Source: a virus. From it: a stretch of 41,941 nucleotides of DNA. The stretch covers positions 1 through 41,941 of the IMG/VR virus record IMGVR_UViG_3300027659_000072, one strand, 5' to 3'. Within the stretch, counting starts at the first letter, position 1, and the number at the start of each line of letters is the position of its first letter. Positions 26,529 to 35,346 of the stretch are shown in pieces. The position numbers and the translations under genes are program-made. The notes under the pieces were generated by a model that saw only the letters and a program-made list of their open reading frames with translations, searched no databases and had not been told where the DNA came from.

Positions 26529-28957
26529 TGGATAAATCACCAGTTATAATCAATCAATACCCGTTTCCCAATCAAATGGCATCTGAGGAAGAGAAAGCCA
26601 CTGAAAAATACGGACTAAATGTTGGCAAGGCCATAGAGGGTGAATGGTTTAAAAGAAGAAATAATTCATGTAGGTTTTACGACCAACGTGGAGAGTTCAA
26701 TAGACTTAGGCTATACGCTAGGGGTGAGCAGCCTGTACAAAAGTATAAGGACGAGCTATCTATAAATGGAGACATGTCTATGCTAAATCTTGACTGGACT
26801 CCAGTACCTATTATACCCAAGTTTGTAGACATCGTAGTAAACGGTATGTCAGACAGACTTTTTGAAATAAGGGCTGAGTCTCAAGATGTTATGTCTGCTG
26901 AAAAGAAGAACATATTTCAGGACATGATCGAGGCTGACATGGTGGCAAAAGACTTCTTAAATATTACTAAGGAGGAATTTGGTATCGATGCATTTAATGT
27001 TGATCCAAAAGAATTGCCAGAGAATGATGAGGAGTTATCATTGTATATGCAATTAAAGTATAAGCCAAGCATAGAAATAGCACAAGAGGTTGCGATCGAT
27101 ACGCTTTTTAAGATGAATGATTATTCAGAAACAAGAAAGCTGGTAGATTATGACTTGACTACTATTGGTATAGCCTGTGTTAAACACTCATTCCTACCAA
27201 ATGATGGGGTAAATATTGAGTACGTAGATCCTGCTAATTTAATACATAGCTATACAGACAAGGCTGACTTTTCTGATTGCTATTATTTTGGTGAGGCCAA
27301 GCAGGTACATTACACTGAATTATTAAAGATAAATCCAAACTTAACGGACGAACAACTAACGGAAATTAAAAATGCTGGTTCGGCTTGGACTAGTTATTTC
27401 CCTATAATTAGAAGCTATCAAGATGATGCATTTCAAAATGAAGTTGTTACGTTGTTATACTTTAATTACAAGACATCTAAACACTTTGTGTGGAAAAAGA
27501 AGATACTAGAAAATGGTGGTGAAAAGATAATAAGAAAGGATGAGTCATTCAATCCTCCAGTTGAGGAGGGTATGATGTTCGAAAAGGTTGAGGCGGTTAG
27601 AGACGTATGGTATGATGGTATACTTGTAGCTGGTTCAAATATTTTATTAAAGTGGGAGTTGATGCGTAACATGGTTCGTCCTAAGTCTGCAACACAGATG
27701 GCACTACCAAACTACGTATTGCACGCACCTAGGATGTACAAGGGGATGAAGGAATCTCTAGTTAGACGAATGATCCCATTTGCTGATCAGATCCAACTTA
27801 CTCACCTTAAGCTTCAACAGGTAATGGCTAGAGTTGTTCCTGATGGGGTATTTATTGATGCAGATGGTATTAATGAGGTTGACTTGGGTACTGGTGCTGC
27901 ATACAATCCAGAGGATGCACTTAAGTTATACTTCCAGACTGGTAGTGTTATTGGTAGAAGTTATACACAAGATGGTGACTTTAATAACGCAAGAGTTCCG
28001 ATTCAAGAGTTAAGCTCAAATAGTGGTCAAGCAAAAATGGCTGCACTTGTTAATAACTATAACCACTATCTAAGTATGATTAGAGATGTGACAGGTATTA
28101 ATGAGGCTAGAGATGGAACGTTACCTCATCCAGATGCGCTAGTTGGTGTACAAAAGTTGGCAGCTATGAATTCTAACGTAGCTACTAGACACATACTAGA
28201 GGCTGGCCTTAACATAACTAAGCGTTTAGCTACATGTGTATCAATTAGGGTTGCAGACATACTAGAGTACTCTGATTTTGCTGAAGAGTTTGCTATGCAG
28301 ATTGGAAAGTCCAATGTATCTATATTGAGCGAAATAAAAGATTTATATCTACATGATTTTGGAATATTTATAGAGCTGTCTCCAGATGAAGAGCAAAGAG
28401 CAAACCTAGAGGCTAACATACAGATAGCGTTACAGCAACAGACGATTGACCTAGAGGATGCTATTGACATACGAAACATCAAGAATATTAAGCTTGGCAA
28501 TGAGTTGCTAAAGGTTAAGAGGCGCAAGAGAATGGAGAAGCAGCAGCAGGATAAGCAGATGGAATATCAAATGCAGATGCAGACTAATATGCAATCTCAA
28601 CAGGCAGCTGCTGAACAAAAGGCTCAATTGTTTCAAATGGAATCTCAGTCTAAGATACAGATCAAGCAGGCAGAGGCTGAGTATGGTATACAGCAGTTGA
28701 CAGCGGAGGCTAATCTAAAGAAAGAGTTAATGGCTATAGAGTTTAACTATAACATGCAACTAAGAGGTATGGAGTCAAGTCAATTAATGAGTAGAGAAAA
28801 AGAAAAAGAAAAGGCAAAGGACAATAGAGTTGACTTACAGGCAACTAGACAATCAGATCTAATTAACCAAAGAAAAAATAATCTTCCGCCTTTAAACTTT
28901 GAGAGTAATGAGGATACACTAGATGGATTTGACTTAGAATCTTTTAATACTATGTAA
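26528..28957 (+). CDS. portal protein
   Basis: An 809-aa protein of the crAss-like portal type: WFKRRNNSCRFYDQRGEFNR near the start, PKFVDIVVNGMSDRLFEI (about 98-115), and RDVTGINEARDGTLPHPDAL followed by TRHILEAGLNITKRLATCVS (about 520-570). The C-terminal 130 residues are Gln-rich and helical (KQQQDKQMEYQMQMQTNMQS), as expected for the portal crown or barrel. Twelve copies form the DNA channel at one vertex. Location between terL and the scaffold/capsid genes agrees. Confidence 0.9.
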   Translation: MDKSPVIINQYPFPNQMASEEEKATEKYGLNVGKAIEGEWFKRRNNSCRFYDQRGEFNRLRLYARGEQPVQKYKDELSINGDMSMLNLDWTPVPIIPKFVDIVVNGMSDRLFEIRAESQDVMSAEKKNIFQDMIEADMVAKDFLNITKEEFGIDAFNVDPKELPENDEELSLYMQLKYKPSIEIAQEVAIDTLFKMNDYSETRKLVDYDLTTIGIACVKHSFLPNDGVNIEYVDPANLIHSYTDKADFSDCYYFGEAKQVHYTELLKINPNLTDEQLTEIKNAGSAWTSYFPIIRSYQDDAFQNEVVTLLYFNYKTSKHFVWKKKILENGGEKIIRKDESFNPPVEEGMMFEKVEAVRDVWYDGILVAGSNILLKWELMRNMVRPKSATQMALPNYVLHAPRMYKGMKESLVRRMIPFADQIQLTHLKLQQVMARVVPDGVFIDADGINEVDLGTGAAYNPEDALKLYFQTGSVIGRSYTQDGDFNNARVPIQELSSNSGQAKMAALVNNYNHYLSMIRDVTGINEARDGTLPHPDALVGVQKLAAMNSNVATRHILEAGLNITKRLATCVSIRVADILEYSDFAEEFAMQIGKSNVSILSEIKDLYLHDFGIFIELSPDEEQRANLEANIQIALQQQTIDLEDAIDIRNIKNIKLGNELLKVKRRKRMEKQQQDKQMEYQMQMQTNMQSQQAAAEQKAQLFQMESQSKIQIKQAEAEYGIQQLTAEANLKKELMAIEFNYNMQLRGMESSQLMSREKEKEKAKDNRVDLQATRQSDLINQRKNNLPPLNFESNEDTLDGFDLESFNTM

Positions 28958-28959
28958 TT

Positions 28960-29295
28960 ATGAAAAAAAGAGCAATTAAAACTACTACAGCTCCCCCATT
29001 AAAGCTTATTCCAGATTTATATGGTCACTATAACAATGTTGATGATTATTCTTCATCTGCTGGATTAACACTACAGAAAAATAATTTTACTTTAAAGTCT
29101 CATGCAGGTGCTTCTCCAGGATATAAGTTTGGAGATATTGGTGGTGAGTATACAATTCCTATTAAAAATAATAACTTAAGTTTATCTGGATCCATTAGTA
29201 AGGAGTCATTAAACCCATTTAGTTTTGATATAGGAGCAAAGTATACAATTAACATAGGTAATAAATATAAAAATAAAGATAAAAAAAAGTTATAA
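28960..29295 (+). CDS. hypothetical beta-rich protein, 111 aa
   Basis: ATG at 28960, two bases after the portal stop. Basic N-terminus (MKKRAIKTTTAPP), then alternating strands and turns (GLTLQKNNFTLKSHAGASPG; LSLSGSISKESLNPFSFDIG; AKYTINIGNKY) like hairpins of an outer-membrane-type barrel, but with no signal peptide. No family recognised. The end overlaps the next promoter. Confidence 0.6.
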   Translation: MKKRAIKTTTAPPLKLIPDLYGHYNNVDDYSSSAGLTLQKNNFTLKSHAGASPGYKFGDIGGEYTIPIKNNNLSLSGSISKESLNPFSFDIGAKYTINIGNKYKNKDKKKL

Positions 29296-29300
29296 CTTTG
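29293..29300 (+). promoter_or_regulatory. Bacteroidota-type promoter -7 box for the scaffold-capsid unit
   Basis: TAACTTTG overlaps the stop region of the previous gene and lies 21 bases before the ATG at 29322. The leader is the same as that at 23014. High expression of scaffold and capsid would be expected from it. Confidence 0.75.
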
Positions 29301-29321
29301 TAACAAATTAAATTAAATAAA

Positions 29322-30413
29322 ATGGAAGGAGAATTTAAAGTAAGGGCTGTAGAGTTCGAGGAAAAAAGTGTGTCAGAAATTGAAAATCAATTGCTAAAGG
29401 AGCATGATGAGAAATTAAATGGCACACCTGAATCTGAGAATATAGATACTGTAAACTTACAACCAGTAGTAGAAGGAAATATTGTTGAAGATCTAGATGA
29501 TAATAGAGTTCTTTCATATCTTGGGAAAAGATGGAATCGAGAGATTACATCGTTAGATGAATTGGCAGACCAACGTAGGGATAACGAAGAGTTACCTGAA
29601 GATGTGTCTACCTTTTTAAAGTATAAAAAAGAAACGGGACGAAGTATCCAAGACTTTATTCAATTGAGTAAAGACTATGATGCTGAAGAACCAAATTCTT
29701 TGTTGTTTGAATATTATAAGAGTCAAAATGCAGATTTAGACGCTGAAGATATTAAGTTTGATATAGAAAGTAACTTTTCATATGATTCAGATTATGATGA
29801 TGAAAAAGATATCAAGAAAAAACAAATAGCAAAGAAAAAAGAGCTTGCTAAAGCGAAGAAGTATTTCAACGAGTTGAAAGAACAGTACAAGGTTCCACTT
29901 GAGTCAAGGGAGTCCTTTGTTCCACAAGAAGAAAGAGATGCTTATGATGCTTACAAGAAAAATAGAGAGTCTTCCTCGCTTAACGATGAAGAGCAACAGA
30001 AGAGGTCTAGGTATTTCTCTGACAAAACAAATGAATTATTTTCAGATAAATTCGAAGGTTTCGGGTTTAACATTTCTGAGAATAAGAAGTTAGTTTATAA
30101 GCCAGCAGAACCTAAAACCTTATTGCAAGAACAAGCTAATTTAAGTGGCTTCATTTCGAAGTTCTTAAATGATGATGGATATCTTGCAGATGCTGAAGCC
30201 TTTCACCGTGCTATTTCTGTAGCCTCAAATCCAGAAAAATTTGCTAAGTTCTTTTATGAGCAAGGCAAATCAGAAGCAATTGATGGTGTATCTAGGGAAT
30301 CAAAGAATATTGACATGACTAGACAAACACCTCAAACCGCTCCTAGTAATGGAATGCAGGTTAGAGTTTTAGATCAAGAACGTGGAAGCAAATTAATAAT
30401 AAAAAAACGTTAA
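29322..30413 (+). CDS. putative head scaffold protein, 363 aa
   Basis: Highly charged and acidic (SEIENQLLKEHDEKLNG; SDYDDEKDIKKKQIAKKKEL), with long helical segments (about residues 155-200) and little hydrophobic core, ending with a basic tail (LDQERGSKLIIKKR). Position directly before the capsid gene, charge pattern, helical content and basic C-terminus fit a scaffold that is removed during maturation. No protease motif is visible. In crAss-like phages a protein of this size and place is assumed to have that role. Confidence 0.6.
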   Translation: MEGEFKVRAVEFEEKSVSEIENQLLKEHDEKLNGTPESENIDTVNLQPVVEGNIVEDLDDNRVLSYLGKRWNREITSLDELADQRRDNEELPEDVSTFLKYKKETGRSIQDFIQLSKDYDAEEPNSLLFEYYKSQNADLDAEDIKFDIESNFSYDSDYDDEKDIKKKQIAKKKELAKAKKYFNELKEQYKVPLESRESFVPQEERDAYDAYKKNRESSSLNDEEQQKRSRYFSDKTNELFSDKFEGFGFNISENKKLVYKPAEPKTLLQEQANLSGFISKFLNDDGYLADAEAFHRAISVASNPEKFAKFFYEQGKSEAIDGVSRESKNIDMTRQTPQTAPSNGMQVRVLDQERGSKLIIKKR

Positions 30414-30434
30414 ACAATTTAAAAACTAAAAAAA

Positions 30435-31859
30435 ATGTCTGGTATATTACAAACAAGTCCAGGTGTACAAATTACACCTAGCTCAGTAAAGGCAACATTG
30501 CCTACAAACTATATTACAAACTTTGATTTCTTAAATCAGTATCTTCCTGATACATACGAGCAAGAATTCGAGCGTTATGGTAATAGATCAATTGCATCTT
30601 TCTTACGTATGGTAGGTGCAGAACTTCCTTCTAACTCTGACATGATCAAGTGGGCAGAACAAGGTCGTTTACATACAAAATATACAACTGTAACTTTTGG
30701 TACATTAGGAGTTCCTGCTGCTGGTCAGCAAGTATTTACATTGGCTGCATCTGCTATTTGTAACTTCCGTGTAGGACAAACTGTTTTTCTTTCTTCAGAA
30801 AGCATAGCATCTGAATCGGAAAAAGCTTTAATAGTTGATGTTACGGGAAGTACATTTACAGTTGCTTACTATAACAACGTAGCTACAACTTTTACTGCCG
30901 CTACTACAGTAACTGTATTTGTTTATGGTTCTGAATTTAGAAAAGGTACTTCAGGTATGCTTGGATCTAACGAAGCTGAAGATTTGTTCTTTGACAATAA
31001 ACCAATTATCATAAAGGACAAGTATACTGTGTCTGGTTCAGATATGGCACAAGTTGGATGGGTTGAAGTAACTACTGAAAATGGAGCTACTGGATACTTA
31101 TGGTACATCAAGTCAGAGCATGAAACTCGTCTTCGTTTTGAAGATTACTTAGAGATGGCTATGGTTGAGGGTGTTCCTGCTGAGGCATCTTCTGGAGCTG
31201 CTACGGAATTAAACTCTTCTGCTTACCCAGCTGGAAGTACATTAACTCAATCTGCTGGTACACAAGGTATGTTCAATGCTATTGAAACTCGTGGTAACGT
31301 TTGGTCTGGTGGTACCCCATCTTCATTGGGTGACTTTGATACAATCGTACAACGTCTTGACAAGCAAGGAGCTATCGCTGAGAATGCATTGTTCTTAAAT
31401 CGTCAGTTCTCTTTTGATATTGATGATATGTTAGCTGCTCAAAACTCTTATGGAGTAGGTGGTACATCTTATGGTCTATTTGACAACTCAGAAGAGATGG
31501 CACTTAACTTAGGTTTCTCTGGATTCCGAAGAGGGTATGAGTTCTACAAGACTGACTGGAAATACTTAAACGATGCTACCCTTCGAGGTGGTTTAGTTGG
31601 AGGTCTAATCAATGGTGTATTAGTTCCAGCTGGAACAATGAGCGTATACGATCAAGTGTTAGGTAAAAATGCTCGTAGACCATTCTTACACGTTCGTTAC
31701 CGTGCTTCAGAGACTGAAGACAGACGTTACAAGACTTGGATCACAGGTTCAGCAGGTGGTGCACAAACAAGTGACTTAGATGCAATGGAGGTTAACTTCT
31801 TGTCTGAAAGAGCTTTATGTACATTAGGTGCAAATAACTTCTTCATCTTTAAAGGATAA
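30435..31859 (+). CDS. major capsid protein (HK97-type, crAss-like)
   Basis: The 474-aa protein begins MSGILQTSPGVQITPSSVKA and soon reads TNFDFLNQYLPDTYEQEFER and IASFLRMVGAELPSNSDMIK, which I recognise from crAss-like major capsid proteins. Later parts (ETRGNVWSGGTP; LFLNRQFSFDIDDML; FSGFRRGYEFYKTDW; SERALCTLGANNFFIFKG) fit the family as well. Codon choice is the most uniform in the window, as expected for the most abundant protein. A terminator follows. It builds the icosahedral shell. Confidence 0.9.
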   Translation: MSGILQTSPGVQITPSSVKATLPTNYITNFDFLNQYLPDTYEQEFERYGNRSIASFLRMVGAELPSNSDMIKWAEQGRLHTKYTTVTFGTLGVPAAGQQVFTLAASAICNFRVGQTVFLSSESIASESEKALIVDVTGSTFTVAYYNNVATTFTAATTVTVFVYGSEFRKGTSGMLGSNEAEDLFFDNKPIIIKDKYTVSGSDMAQVGWVEVTTENGATGYLWYIKSEHETRLRFEDYLEMAMVEGVPAEASSGAATELNSSAYPAGSTLTQSAGTQGMFNAIETRGNVWSGGTPSSLGDFDTIVQRLDKQGAIAENALFLNRQFSFDIDDMLAAQNSYGVGGTSYGLFDNSEEMALNLGFSGFRRGYEFYKTDWKYLNDATLRGGLVGGLINGVLVPAGTMSVYDQVLGKNARRPFLHVRYRASETEDRRYKTWITGSAGGAQTSDLDAMEVNFLSERALCTLGANNFFIFKG

Positions 31860-31873
31860 GAATAATTGATATA

Positions 31874-31904
31874 GAGGGGGGCACAGTGTCTCCCTCTTTA
31901 TTTT
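31874..31904 (+). terminator. intrinsic terminator after the capsid gene
   Basis: GAGGG (31874-31878) pairs with CCCTC (31892-31896), with further pairing of GGCAC-type bases inside, followed by TTTATTTT. Placed 15 bases after the capsid stop. Confidence 0.75.
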
Positions 31905-31928
31905 AAATTTTAATTTAAATTATATATA

Positions 31929-32693
31929 ATGGAAAAGATCAAAAGAGTAAAATTAGACCCTAAGGATAGGATTTATTTATTAAGAGGAGAAGCATCTCCA
32001 CTAAGCTATTTTATAGCATCAAAAGACACACCAAGAAAGAGGTTGCTTTACTATAACGAAGAGACAAACTCTAATCATCCACTTAGGTATGCTAGAAATT
32101 CTAATTCACCATTTCAAGAAGAACAAGACGCAAATGTAATTTTAGAGCCTATTGTTTTTGAGGATGGCGTATTAAATGTACCAAAAAACAATCCTGTTTT
32201 GCAAGAGTTTTTACATTATCACCCAAGCAATGGGGGTGAGTTTTATGAGTTTGACAATGAAAACGATGCTCAGAAAGACATGATGATGTTGTATGACCAA
32301 CTTGATGCGCAGTTAGCAGCAAGAGACTTAGATGTTTCTACACTTGAGTCAGTAGCAAGGTTGTTGATGGGATCAAATGTAGATTCTATGAAGACCTCTG
32401 AATTAAAGAGAGACGTGATGATGTTTGCAAAACGATATCCTCAAGACTTTATGGAGGCTATTAATGACCCAGCACTAAGGGTAACCAATATAGCTGCTAG
32501 AGCTATGTCTGATGGATACTTATCTTATCGAAACAATAAAAAAGAAATTTTTTATAACCTTAAGGATAATAAGAAAAAATTAATGACAATTCCATTTGGA
32601 GAAGATCCATTGTATGTGTTGTCTTCTTATCTACAGTCTGACGAGGGATTAGATCTATACAAATACCTTGACGATAAGTTCTCAGAAAATTAG
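31929..32693 (+). CDS. conserved phage structural-region protein, 254 aa
   Basis: LLYYNEETNSNHPLRYARN, then SPFQEEQDANVILEPIVFED and NPVLQEFLHYHPSNGGEF match a protein seen beside head genes in several marine phage groups. The C-terminal 120 residues are helical (LYDQLDAQLAARDLDVSTLE; ELKRDVMMFAKRYPQ). Function unknown; a head-associated role is likely from its place. The AT-rich leader lacks a TAnnTTTG box, so read-through from the capsid unit may supply its mRNA. Confidence 0.65.
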   Translation: MEKIKRVKLDPKDRIYLLRGEASPLSYFIASKDTPRKRLLYYNEETNSNHPLRYARNSNSPFQEEQDANVILEPIVFEDGVLNVPKNNPVLQEFLHYHPSNGGEFYEFDNENDAQKDMMMLYDQLDAQLAARDLDVSTLESVARLLMGSNVDSMKTSELKRDVMMFAKRYPQDFMEAINDPALRVTNIAARAMSDGYLSYRNNKKEIFYNLKDNKKKLMTIPFGEDPLYVLSSYLQSDEGLDLYKYLDDKFSEN

Positions 32694-32701
32694 TATATTT
32701 G
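32694..32701 (+). promoter_or_regulatory. Bacteroidota-type promoter -7 box
   Basis: TATATTTG begins on the base after the previous stop, 30 bases before the ATG at 32732. Confidence 0.65.
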
Positions 32702-32731
32702 CATTGTTATTAACAATTAAAACATTTTAAA

Positions 32732-33052
32732 ATGAACAGAAAATTCTTACAATTTACAATTGGAGCAGCGAATGCTCTTGAAAGAAAATTATTCTCGGCT
32801 AACGCTGATTACTTTATTGCAATGCCTAGTACTAGCACATTGACGCTTCACGCTTATGCAGCACATGCAGCATCTGATTTAATTACAATTACGTTTACTA
32901 CTGCTGATGCTACTTATGCATCTCACTATGCAGTTATTGATGCTTTAGCAAGTGCTAATAGTTCTTCATCTAATCCTGATGCGATTATCGTACCAGCTTT
33001 ACCAATGGTTGGAGCTACGCAACAATTGATTACTAGTATAACATTTGCATAA
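32732..33052 (+). CDS. small virion-region protein, 106 aa
   Basis: MNRKFLQFTIGAANALERKL starts a protein with alternating strands and a conserved YAVIDALASANSSSS helix and SITF end. It has the same plan as the next gene (strand, strand, 'AVIDALA'/'AIQNAVVSAL' helix, final strand), so the two are diverged paralogues. It has its own promoter and terminator, which suggests high expression; a capsid decoration or minor head role is plausible. Confidence 0.65.
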   Translation: MNRKFLQFTIGAANALERKLFSANADYFIAMPSTSTLTLHAYAAHAASDLITITFTTADATYASHYAVIDALASANSSSSNPDAIIVPALPMVGATQQLITSITFA

Positions 33053-33076
33053 TATTTACATTATTTAATGGTTAGA

Positions 33077-33108
33077 AAGGGCACTTTAATAGAGTGCCTT
33101 TTTTTATT
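33077..33108 (+). terminator. intrinsic terminator
   Basis: AAGGGCACT pairs with AGTGCCTTT (nine pairs, one G-U) around loop TTAATAG, followed by a T-run. It overlaps the next promoter region by design. Confidence 0.85.
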
Positions 33109-33116
33109 TATCTTTG
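33109..33116 (+). promoter_or_regulatory. Bacteroidota-type promoter -7 box
   Basis: TATCTTTG directly follows the terminator T-run and lies 31 bases before the ATG at 33148. The 25 bases 33093-33117 recur exactly at 33666-33690. Confidence 0.65.
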
Positions 33117-33147
33117 TTTTTTAATAATTAATTAAAACTTTTTAATA

Positions 33148-33651
33148 ATGGAAAAATTTATATCTATCCCTGTAGTCAATGAAGCAAATGAATCTGTGAA
33201 TCAATTAATATCTGCAACGCAAATTTTATTAATTGAGCAAACAGGCCCATCAACTATTAGTATTTACTATAAATATGGTGGATCAATGTACCCTTTAACA
33301 ATTGAATATTTAGGAAATTCAAGTTCAAGTGAACAACTTTATACTGCTAGAGCTATTGATTCTGTAAGCGTTTTTGGTGAAAACACCAATATTGGTGAAC
33401 CCTCAACTATTGATGATGGCATGCGTATCGCTATTCAAAATGCAGTTGTTTCTGCTTTACAGACTTCATCGACAAATGTTTCATATACTGTTTCAAACTT
33501 ACCTTTTACAGTATCAAGCATTTCCTTTCAAATGAGACCTAAAGGAGATACTACAACTACTACAACTACTACTATCCCACCAATGACAACTACTACGACT
33601 ACTATCCCACCAATGACAACTACTACGACTACTATTCCATCAATGAAATAA
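33148..33651 (+). CDS. virion-region protein with Thr-rich repeat tail, 167 aa
   Basis: Residues 1-133 (MEKFISIPVVNEANESVNQL; QILLIEQTGPSTISIYYKYG; MRIAIQNAVVSAL; final VSSISFQM) form a small domain very common in Bacteroidota phages next to capsid genes. Residues 134-167 are three copies of T6-8 followed by IPPM or IPSM. Such tails are probably extended and exposed on the particle. The DNA of the tail is a perfect 30-bp repeat. The paralogue just upstream lacks the tail, so the tail is a later addition. The upstream gene probably supplied it by duplication. Confidence 0.7.
   Translation: MEKFISIPVVNEANESVNQLISATQILLIEQTGPSTISIYYKYGGSMYPLTIEYLGNSSSSEQLYTARAIDSVSVFGENTNIGEPSTIDDGMRIAIQNAVVSALQTSSTNVSYTVSNLPFTVSSISFQMRPKGDTTTTTTTTIPPMTTTTTTIPPMTTTTTTIPSMK
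33571..33650 (+). repeat. 30-bp tandem repeat coding for TTIPPMTTTT units
   Basis: Units begin at 33571, 33601 and 33631 (ACTATCCCACCAATGACAAC and so on). The first two are identical over 30 bases; the third is partial with two changes. In-frame, so copy number can change without a frameshift. Confidence 0.9.
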
Positions 33652-33652
33652 G

Positions 33653-33689
33653 GATTCTTAGTTTAAGTGCCTTTTTTTATTTATCTTTG
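33653..33689 (+). promoter_or_regulatory. weak terminator plus Bacteroidota-type promoter
   Basis: AAGG to CCTT with inner CTTA/TAAG (33654-33674) is followed by a T-run, then TATCTTTG at 33682-33689, 14 bases before the ATG at 33704. The segment 33666-33690 is an exact copy of the terminator-promoter joint at 33093-33117. Confidence 0.6.
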
Positions 33690-33703
33690 TAAAAAGCATC
33701 CCA

Positions 33704-34432
33704 ATGATAGATGACGTTAGACGTACCGTACTAAACATAGTAAACAAAGATAATAGAGGTTACATAACTCCTGATGAATTTAATACATTTGCTAGGATGG
33801 CTCAAAATGAAATATTTGAGCAGTACATGTACTCGTACACAAATGAGATAGTTAAGCAAAATAATCGACTGAATGGGGAGGGGTATTCAAATATTCCACA
33901 AAAGATATCAGAGATGCTTGACAGGTTTTCGGTGTACACCCCACTTACATATGATTCAGCTCCTGCAAAGTTTAATACGCCTACTGACTATTACTACATA
34001 GAGAAGATAGTGTACAATAACATTACTGAAGTAGAAAGGGTTGAACATAGCAAGATTTTCAATCTATTGGCATCAAACTTGACTGCTCCAACGGTGAACT
34101 ATCCAGTTTATATATTGTCAACTGGAACATCGAGTGTCTTGAATCCCCAGCTATTATCTGAGGACATAAAAATTTATCCTTTATCTATTACTAATAACGT
34201 ACTCATAAGGTACATAAGATACCCATACATACCCCTTTGGTCATTTATATCTACTCCAAATGGTGAGGCTTTATTTGATTCAGCAACATCTATTGACTTT
34301 GAATTACCAGACAGCGACTTTGTTAATTTGGTTGTAAAGATACTACAGTATGCAGGTATTTCGATAAGAGAACAAGAGGTGGCAGCGGCAGCAAAATCAG
34401 AAGAGATACAGGACGCTCAACAAAAACAATAA
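33704..34432 (+). CDS. neck/ring-type structural protein, 242 aa
   Basis: Begins MIDDVRRTVLNIVNKDNRGY with TPDEFNTFARMAQNEIFEQY, a helical N-terminus I know from proteins encoded between capsid and muzzle genes in crAss-like and other Bacteroidota phages. A mixed middle and the sequence FVNLVVKILQYAGISIREQE near the C-terminus complete the pattern. By position it is one of the ring proteins that connect portal and tail. The exact ring cannot be told. Confidence 0.65.
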   Translation: MIDDVRRTVLNIVNKDNRGYITPDEFNTFARMAQNEIFEQYMYSYTNEIVKQNNRLNGEGYSNIPQKISEMLDRFSVYTPLTYDSAPAKFNTPTDYYYIEKIVYNNITEVERVEHSKIFNLLASNLTAPTVNYPVYILSTGTSSVLNPQLLSEDIKIYPLSITNNVLIRYIRYPYIPLWSFISTPNGEALFDSATSIDFELPDSDFVNLVVKILQYAGISIREQEVAAAAKSEEIQDAQQKQ

Positions 34433-34435
34433 GAT

Positions 34436-35344
34436 ATGTCATATATAACTAATTATCAGTACTACACAAATAATGGAACTATCCCACAAGATACCAATTG
34501 GGGGTCTTATCAGTACGTAAGTCTATTTGACATTGTTAACAACTTTATGCTTATGTATGTAGGCAACGACAAGCTAGTAAACAATGTTGATAGGTACACG
34601 CTATTGTTTCATGCAAAGAGGGCTGTGCAGGAGTTAAACTATGACGCACTTAGAAATATTAAGGTTCTAGAGATAGAGATGGGAGACGATCTAAAGTTAA
34701 TCCTTCCTCCAGACTACGTGAACTATGTTAGAATATCAATGCTTCGTAATGGACTACTTATCCCATTGGTTGAGAATAGAACGGTAATGTCAGCAACGGC
34801 TTACCTACAAGACAATGACTTAGAGGTTGTGTTTGATTCAAACGGTCAGGTTGTGATCGCTGACTCAAAGCTAGACATACTAAGACAAAATAAGGAGCTA
34901 TATACTGGTCCAGGTGCGTATAACGGATCTATGGGTTGGTGCTGTAATGGTGACTGGTTCTTTGGATATAGACTAGGTCAGCGGTACGGAATGAATCCTG
35001 AAGACTCTAACATTAATCCTAAGTTTTCAATCAACAAATCATCAGGGATAATTGATTTTTCTAGTGGTGTTGAGAATTCATTCATCATACTTGAGTACGT
35101 GTCAGACGGAATGGAGAATGGTGACGAGACAAAAATTACAATAAATAAATTAGCAGAAGAGTATCTATATTCTTACCTAAAGTGGGCTGTGCTTAATAAT
35201 AAAATTGGTGTTCAAGAATACGCCATTGCTAGAGTTAAGAAAGAGAAGACAGCGACCCTTAGAAATACTAAAATACGACTAAGTAACATGCACCCATCAA
35301 GGCTATTGATGAGCTTGAGAGGTAAAGATAAATGGATTAAATAA
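34436..35344 (+). CDS. ring protein 1-like neck protein, 302 aa
   Basis: LFHAKRAVQELNYDALRNIK, VLEIEMGDDLKLILPPDYVN and YVRISMLRNGLLIPLVENR (about residues 63-120) are strongly reminiscent of the crAss-like ring/neck protein next to the muzzle gene. The C-terminal helix region (LAEEYLYSYLKWAVLNNKIG) resembles T7 tail-tubular A-type adaptors. It likely forms the dodecameric adaptor under the portal. Spacing to both neighbours is 2-3 bases. Confidence 0.75.
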   Translation: MSYITNYQYYTNNGTIPQDTNWGSYQYVSLFDIVNNFMLMYVGNDKLVNNVDRYTLLFHAKRAVQELNYDALRNIKVLEIEMGDDLKLILPPDYVNYVRISMLRNGLLIPLVENRTVMSATAYLQDNDLEVVFDSNGQVVIADSKLDILRQNKELYTGPGAYNGSMGWCCNGDWFFGYRLGQRYGMNPEDSNINPKFSINKSSGIIDFSSGVENSFIILEYVSDGMENGDETKITINKLAEEYLYSYLKWAVLNNKIGVQEYAIARVKKEKTATLRNTKIRLSNMHPSRLLMSLRGKDKWIK

Positions 35345-35346
35345 TT

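Noticed and set aside
28126-28527. Minus-strand 133-aa frame inside the portal gene
   Set aside because: Antisense shadow; low-complexity Ser/Leu-rich product and no leader.
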